Of a stretch of DNA of 64,000 nt, positions 58,853 through 64,000 are shown piece by piece. The notes under the pieces are model-generated. The model was not told the origin of the DNA. It saw only the letters and a program-made list of their open reading frames with translations, and did not search any database. Position 1 is the stretch's first letter; the number at the start of each line of letters is the position of its first letter. The position numbers and the translations under genes were made by a program. Source of the DNA: Scolanthus callimorphus (taxonomy: Eukaryota > Cnidaria > Anthozoa > Actiniaria > Edwardsiidae); the NCBI GenBank assembly GCA_033964015.1, contig CM066917.1:31757951-31821950 (forward strand). The letters are read 5' to 3'.

Positions 58853-58860
58853 CTCCCCCC
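58853..58860 (-). other. Polypurine tract of the BEL/Pao element
   Basis: CTCCCCCC on the plus strand, that is GGGGGGAG on the element's strand, directly abuts the TGTAAAGG start of the LTR. This is where plus-strand DNA synthesis would be primed. Confidence 0.75.
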
Positions 58861-58990
58861 GAAATACTGAATGTATTTCACTAATTCAATGTTCATAAAT
58901 CAATGTTCAACAAACAATGTTCATAATACTATACTAAACTATACTACTGTTACCGTAATGGCTCCTCCGTTGGGATCTTTCCCGGTCTCA

Positions 58991-61900
58991 TTAGCACTCA
59001 TCTCCACGCAGCAGTACTACCACCTTTTGCACGGGACGTTCCAGGTACCGTAGTTGGTTGATCCGCTTTCCTTTGCTGTCCAGAGAGCCGTCCGCAAGGG
59101 CTAACTGGACCGTACGTACATGCCCATCAGCACTGTGGTTGACAGCGGAGACGCGCGCAAGCTGCCATTGACTTCGCGATGCGTTGTCGTCCTTGATGAT
59201 GACTATGTCGTTGACTGCGACATCTCTCCGTGGCTTGGTCCACTTTTGGCGCTGCTGTAGACTTGCCAGATACTCTTTTCGCCATCTGCACCAGAATTCG
59301 TTAGCTAGGTGCTGAACTCGTCGCCATCTTGCCCGACAGTACATGTCGGCGGACTCGAACACTCCAGGCGGTGACAGTACGATCTTTGACTTCATCGTGA
59401 GGATGTGATTTGGCGTAAGTGGGCTCAGTGCATCGGGATCACTGAGAGCGTCGACTGTAAGCGGGCGACTGTTAACTATAGCTTCAGCTTCACACATTAG
59501 AGTCCGAAGTGACTCGTCGTCAAGTTGAGCACCGTTGCTCGTCAGGAGCGCGTCTAGTACGTTACGCACTGACCTGATTTGGCGTTCCCAGACTCCTCCC
59601 ATATGACTGGCACTGGGAACATTCATTTTGAAATTAAACCAGTCACAGTTCTCCTTTAACAGCTCTGACTTGATTTTGTCGTCGTCCATCTCGTCCAGTG
59701 CTTGCTTTAGCTCGCGACGAGCGCCCACGAAGTTGGTACCTTGATCCGATCTTAGTTGTCTGATGGGACCACGGCGACAGATGAAGCGACGTAGAGCGTT
59801 GATAAAGCTATCTGTATCTAGTGACGCCGCTGTCTCTAGATGTATAGCTCTTGAGGCTAGGCAGGTGAATAGCACACCGTAACGCTTCACCTCCTTCCTT
59901 CCTTGCTTGACTAACCACGGACCGAAGTAATCTACTGCGCTGTTGGTGAATGGCGGGGCGGGTTCTACACGATCTTCTGGTAGGTCCGCCATCTTTTGCT
60001 CTTGGACAGGCGCCCGCAATTTACGACAGGTGACGCACTCTCCTACATAGCTTCCTACCGCACTCGCACCACCGACGATCCAATAGCCGCACGCGCGAAT
60101 CTCGTTCAGCGTTATGCTTCGGCCTTGATGCTTGACCTTCTCGTGAAAATGCCGAATCACGAGCGTCGTCACGTGACTTTCTTTGGGTAGTAACGCGGGA
60201 AACTTAAACTCTTCTGGTAACTGAGCACGATTTAAGCGACCATTAACGCGCAAAACACCGTCTGAGCCTACTTTTGGGTCTAGCTTTGACAGCGCACTTG
60301 CCTTGCCAATTGCTTCGCCAGAACGCAGAGAGGCAATCTCTTGCTTGAACGCCTTAGCCTGTGTTGCCTTAATTATAACGTTCTCAGCTTCTTCAAGATC
60401 GCTAACCGACACTTCTAACTTGACTTTCTGACCGCGTTTTCTTGCTTTGGCGCGCCACAGTCTAGCGACTCGAATCCTCAGTGCGATAGCTCGTTTTGCG
60501 CGATACCAATCAGAGAATTTACTCAACTGGCTTACCAGATTATCTTCGGGTTCAGACTCAGCGGCTGTTGCCATGACAACTGCTTTCCTGGCGTTGGGAT
60601 CATTTGCGTCTATGAGATCCTGCTCGCTGCTTTGCTGGTACTTACTTGGCCATTGACTTTCGTCTTGCCATAGGAATTCGGGGCCTGTTAGCCAACTGGA
60701 AGACTGGAGCTCTTCAGCCTTGAGTCCACGAGAGGCGTGGTCAGCGGGGTTGTCTTTCGTATCGACATACCGCCATTGGTGTTTGTCAGTGACGTCTTGG
60801 ATCTGCTGAACACGGTTTGCTACGAATGTGTGGAATCTTCTACTCTCGTTAGCGATATAACCCATGACTACCTTGCTATCAGTCCAGAAGGTCTCTTTAA
60901 CATCGTCTAGCTCTAGCTCCCTCTTGAGTTGTTGACTTAACTTCACGCTTGCTGTCGCTGCGGTCAGCTCCAGTCTAGGGACGGTGACTTCTTTAAGGGG
61001 GGTGACTCTTGACTTACCAAGCACCAGTGAGCAGTGAATGTCTCCTCGCTCGTTGACCAGTCGTAGATAGCTGCATTGCCCATACCCCTTGGTGCTTGCA
61101 TCCGAGAAGTGGTGAAGCTCTGTTACTACTGCGGTACCAAAGTCTCGAGGCTTGTAGCAGCGCGGGATGGTGATGCTGCATAGCTGCTGCAGGTCTTGTT
61201 TCCATTGCTCCCACTCGGCCTTGATCGGTTTGGGAATGGTGTCATCCCAGCCAAGTGGCTTACGGTCTTCTTGCTCACGGTCTACTGGCTTGCGGTCTAG
61301 TGGCTTGCGGCATAACTCTTGCAGGATCGATTTGCCTTTTAGTAACAGCGGTGCTACAAATCCTAGAGGGTCGAAGATAGAGCTGACTGTCGACAAAATG
61401 CCACGCCTCGTGCATGGTTTGTCTTGGAGTTGGATCCGAAACTGAAAGGCGTCGGACTCTACACACCATTGTACTCCTAAAGTGCGTTCTATTGGGAGCG
61501 AATCGAGATCTAGATCAAGCTTCTTAACGCCTTCAGCGCGATCGCACTCAGGAATACTTCTAAGGACATTCTTGTCGTTGCTTACGAATTTATGCAAATT
61601 AAACCCTCCTCGCTTGCACATTTCTTTAACTGAGATGATCAAATCAGTGGCTTCGTTGACGGTAGCGCAGCTCTTTAGCCCGTCGTCAACATAAAAATCT
61701 TTGCTTATAAATTGCGCGGCTGCGGTGCCCAGATCTGCTTCATTGTCTTGCGCAGCTCTCTTAAGCGCAAAGTTCGCGCAACCTGGCGACGATGTTGCGC
61801 CAAATAAATGTACTGTCATACGGTACTCTACTGGCTCTTTGCTAGTGTCTCCTCCCTCCCACCAGAGAAAGCGCAAATAATCTCTGTGCTCTTCCGTTAC

Positions 61901-64000
61901 TCGCACCTGATAGAACATGGACTCGATATTACAGGTAAATGCGATTGGCTCTTTTCGAAATCGACACAGGACTCCCACTAAGTTGTTTGTGAGGTCTGGA
62001 CCCTGGAGTAGGTACTTGTTTAGAGACTCTCCCTTATATTCAAATGCACAATTAAACACAGATCTTACGGTTCGTTTCTTTGCGTGTCTTATACCGTGAT
62101 GTGGGATTCTCCAGATGGACCCCTCCTCCCCCCGCTGCTCACCTGGTGCGCTAGCCACCTTCTCTGCATAGCCATTGGTGATAACCTTCTCCATGAAGGC
62201 GACGTAATCTTCTTTGTACTCTGGATCTGAGGAGAACTTGCGCTTCAAATGCATCAGATGGTGCATCACAATTTCGCGATTATCAGGGAACTTTACGTTG
62301 GGTTGCTTAAAGGGGAGAGGGAGCTGATAGTGCCCGTCTTCATGCTGGGTTATGCCATTTTCTGCGATATCAAGGAAGCGCCTATCCTCCCTTGATAGTC
62401 CTAGTGACGACAAATCTTTGTTCTCAGAGAAGTCCTGCTCAAACCAACGACGGATCTCCGCGGGATTTATGATTTCTTTAGTTTCGCTTTGCAGGACAAA
62501 ACTGACTGTGTCGTTTGATTGGGGGATAATTTCACGAGTAATGATCCGGTTACAGGCTGAGACTTCATCTTCTTCCCCACCCTCTGTTATTTCGACAGGA
62601 CCCAGAATCCCCCAACCCAGAATGGTACGTACCGCATAAGGCTTGTCGCCGCCTCCTTGGACAACTTCCTTCGGCTTGAGTGCGCGCGGACAATTGCAAC
62701 CAATCAAAAGTCCGACTTCCACGTCTTCTTCGTATGGTGCTATCTTATCTTTGATTTTCTTCAGGTGTGACCATCGGTCGGCGTTCTGGGGTGTGGGAAT
62801 CTGGTCCCGCCGATGAGGGATGTCGTTCCTCGAGTATGTTTTGGGGAGGTCCAGTTCCACTTGCTTGTCTGGCCTTTGCACCACGAGACCCTCTACCCTT
62901 TCTACCGTGATCCTCTCTCTCCCAAGCATGGTGTTGAGTTGGAGTGTCGTGCCATTCCCCGTTACTCCAAGGCGCTCCATTACGCTGGACTTGATGAAGG
63001 TAGTGTCACTGCCATCGTCCAGTAACGCATATACCTTTACCTGCGTCTCGGGTGTATCTTTATGGTGCAGCCAGACTGGGAGGATCATGCAATTTGTCTT
63101 TATTTCTCCGGACCCTGCAGAACTACCGTTTGTAATGGCCGTGTTCACACTTCTTGCCTCTTCCTTGGGCGTTTGTGGCGCTGCGGGCTCGTTCTCCTCT
63201 GTTGGAGGCCTAGGATAGTGAAGTGGGGTAGGGTGGCGACGTCCACACTCGCTACACGTGCATCTGTTCTTGCAATCTCTTGATCTATGGCCGCTTTCTA
63301 GACAGCCAAAACAGATGCCACTTTTTTGCACAAAATCCTTTCGCTGCTCTATGGACTTTTCCAAAAGCTTTTTGCATTTTTCAAGGCTGTGCGAATTGGT
63401 TTTGCACAGGAGACATGAGAAGGAAGACTGATCTTTAGCCGGTCCACTAGGGGGCTTACTAGGGGGCACCTGTTTTGCGCCTGTAGCCATGCTATGACTG
63501 ATTGCGCCGCCGCTACTTGGTTTGCCAGTTTGGCGCTTTGGGGTATTAGGCTTTTCTTTGTCTGCGGACGCCTTTTTTCTCAGACTCTTAAGCGCTTCGG
63601 GGGAAAAGATGGGGTCGTTGGCAAGTTCAGCTTCTTCTTGCACGAACTTCACCATGTCATGAAAATTGACCAATCCGGCGTGTTTCTTCTGATATTCATG
63701 TGCCTGACGACACCACTTAACCCCCGAATATGATGGCAACTTAGCGCTTATCTCCTTGAGAAACTGAGTTGAATTTAATTCATCTAGCGAGCGCATAACC
63801 CTCATGGCCTCTTCACAGCGAACAAGAAAATCAGAAAATTCCTGTAGTGCTGCGGTACTTCCATCCGCAATCTGCGGCCAATCCCTTAGGCGCGATTTAA
63901 ATGCCTCGGCGACATGAACTTGGTTGCCGAACCTCTGCTCTAAAACTTGGCGAGCCTCTTTGTAGCCGTTCTCCGAACTTAGGGAGAGATAGCCTTTCAC
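58991..64000 (-). mobile_element. BEL/Pao retrotransposon gag-pol, uninterrupted, 5' part outside
   Basis: A single open frame of 1669 codons enters from the right edge and ends at 58991. Approximate residues counted from the edge: Pao-type gag domain 1-150; zinc knuckles 196-249; aspartic protease with LLDDGSD near 328; reverse transcriptase 600-800 with YVDD at 770-773; RNase H 964-1090 (FSDAST, ELTAA, TDSK, DNPADHASRG); integrase zinc domain (HFHEKVKH...CVTC) 1284-1326; integrase core aspartates near 1357 and 1419 and glutamate near 1472; C-terminal BEL-type domain 1555-1665. The first residue is set by the window edge, not by a start codon. There is no stop or frameshift in 5 kb. Only about 140 bp separate the stop from the LTR, so there is no env. 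The reading is sense to AFG3L2. Confidence 0.96.

Noticed and set aside
58853..58990. Possible env or accessory gene after the BEL/Pao pol frame
   Set aside because: Only about 140 bp separate the stop codon from the LTR, too short for an envelope gene.

Overview
This is animal nuclear DNA with split genes, GT-AG introns, no operons, and an AT-rich background crowded with small inverted-repeat transposons. Gene content (MPPE1, AHCY, XYLB, MED10, a PRELI protein, NELF-C/D, CSRNP, USP10, AFG3L2), the intron-rich layout and an intact BEL/Pao retrotransposon fit an early-branching invertebrate. I favour an anthozoan cnidarian (stony coral or sea anemone), but that is inferred from the general look of the proteins and repeats; no search was run.

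Layout. 1-1010: a 30-bp minisatellite running off the left edge. 3011-6775 (-): MPPE1, a GPI-remodelling phosphoesterase whose 5' exon was not found. 9378-16329 (-): AHCY. 17103-22444 (-): XYLB. 22749-24995 (+): MED10, divergent from XYLB across about 300 bp. 28167-32507 (-): a PRELID3/slowmo-type lipid-transfer protein, divergent from NELFCD (32981-41210, +). 42870-43568 (+): a compact intronless CSRNP-like gene with a TATA box about 440 bp upstream. 45217-52821 (+): USP10. 56348-57541 (-): the last three exons of AFG3L2. 57894-64000 (-): the 3' LTR and a long uninterrupted gag-pol frame of a BEL/Pao element, in the same orientation as AFG3L2 and apparently in one of its introns.

The genes are housekeeping genes with no shared pathway: methyl cycle (AHCY), sugar kinase (XYLB), transcription (MED10, NELF-C/D, CSRNP), mitochondrial lipid transport and proteolysis (PRELID3, AFG3L2), deubiquitination (USP10) and GPI-anchor processing (MPPE1). 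No gene cluster or defence system is visible.

The unusual material is in introns and spacers. It includes foldback elements nested two and three deep with readable target-site duplications, a tandem array carrying TGACGTCA and CACGTG in nearly every unit, an element with about 18 ATCGAT sites, a cluster of near-perfect palindromes, and remnants of LINE elements. Eight single-base losses break otherwise conserved exons of AHCY, USP10 and MPPE1 while the other genes and the 5-kb retroelement frame stay intact; this looks more like sequence error than gene decay. All exon boundaries were placed by eye from homology, splice signals and phase.
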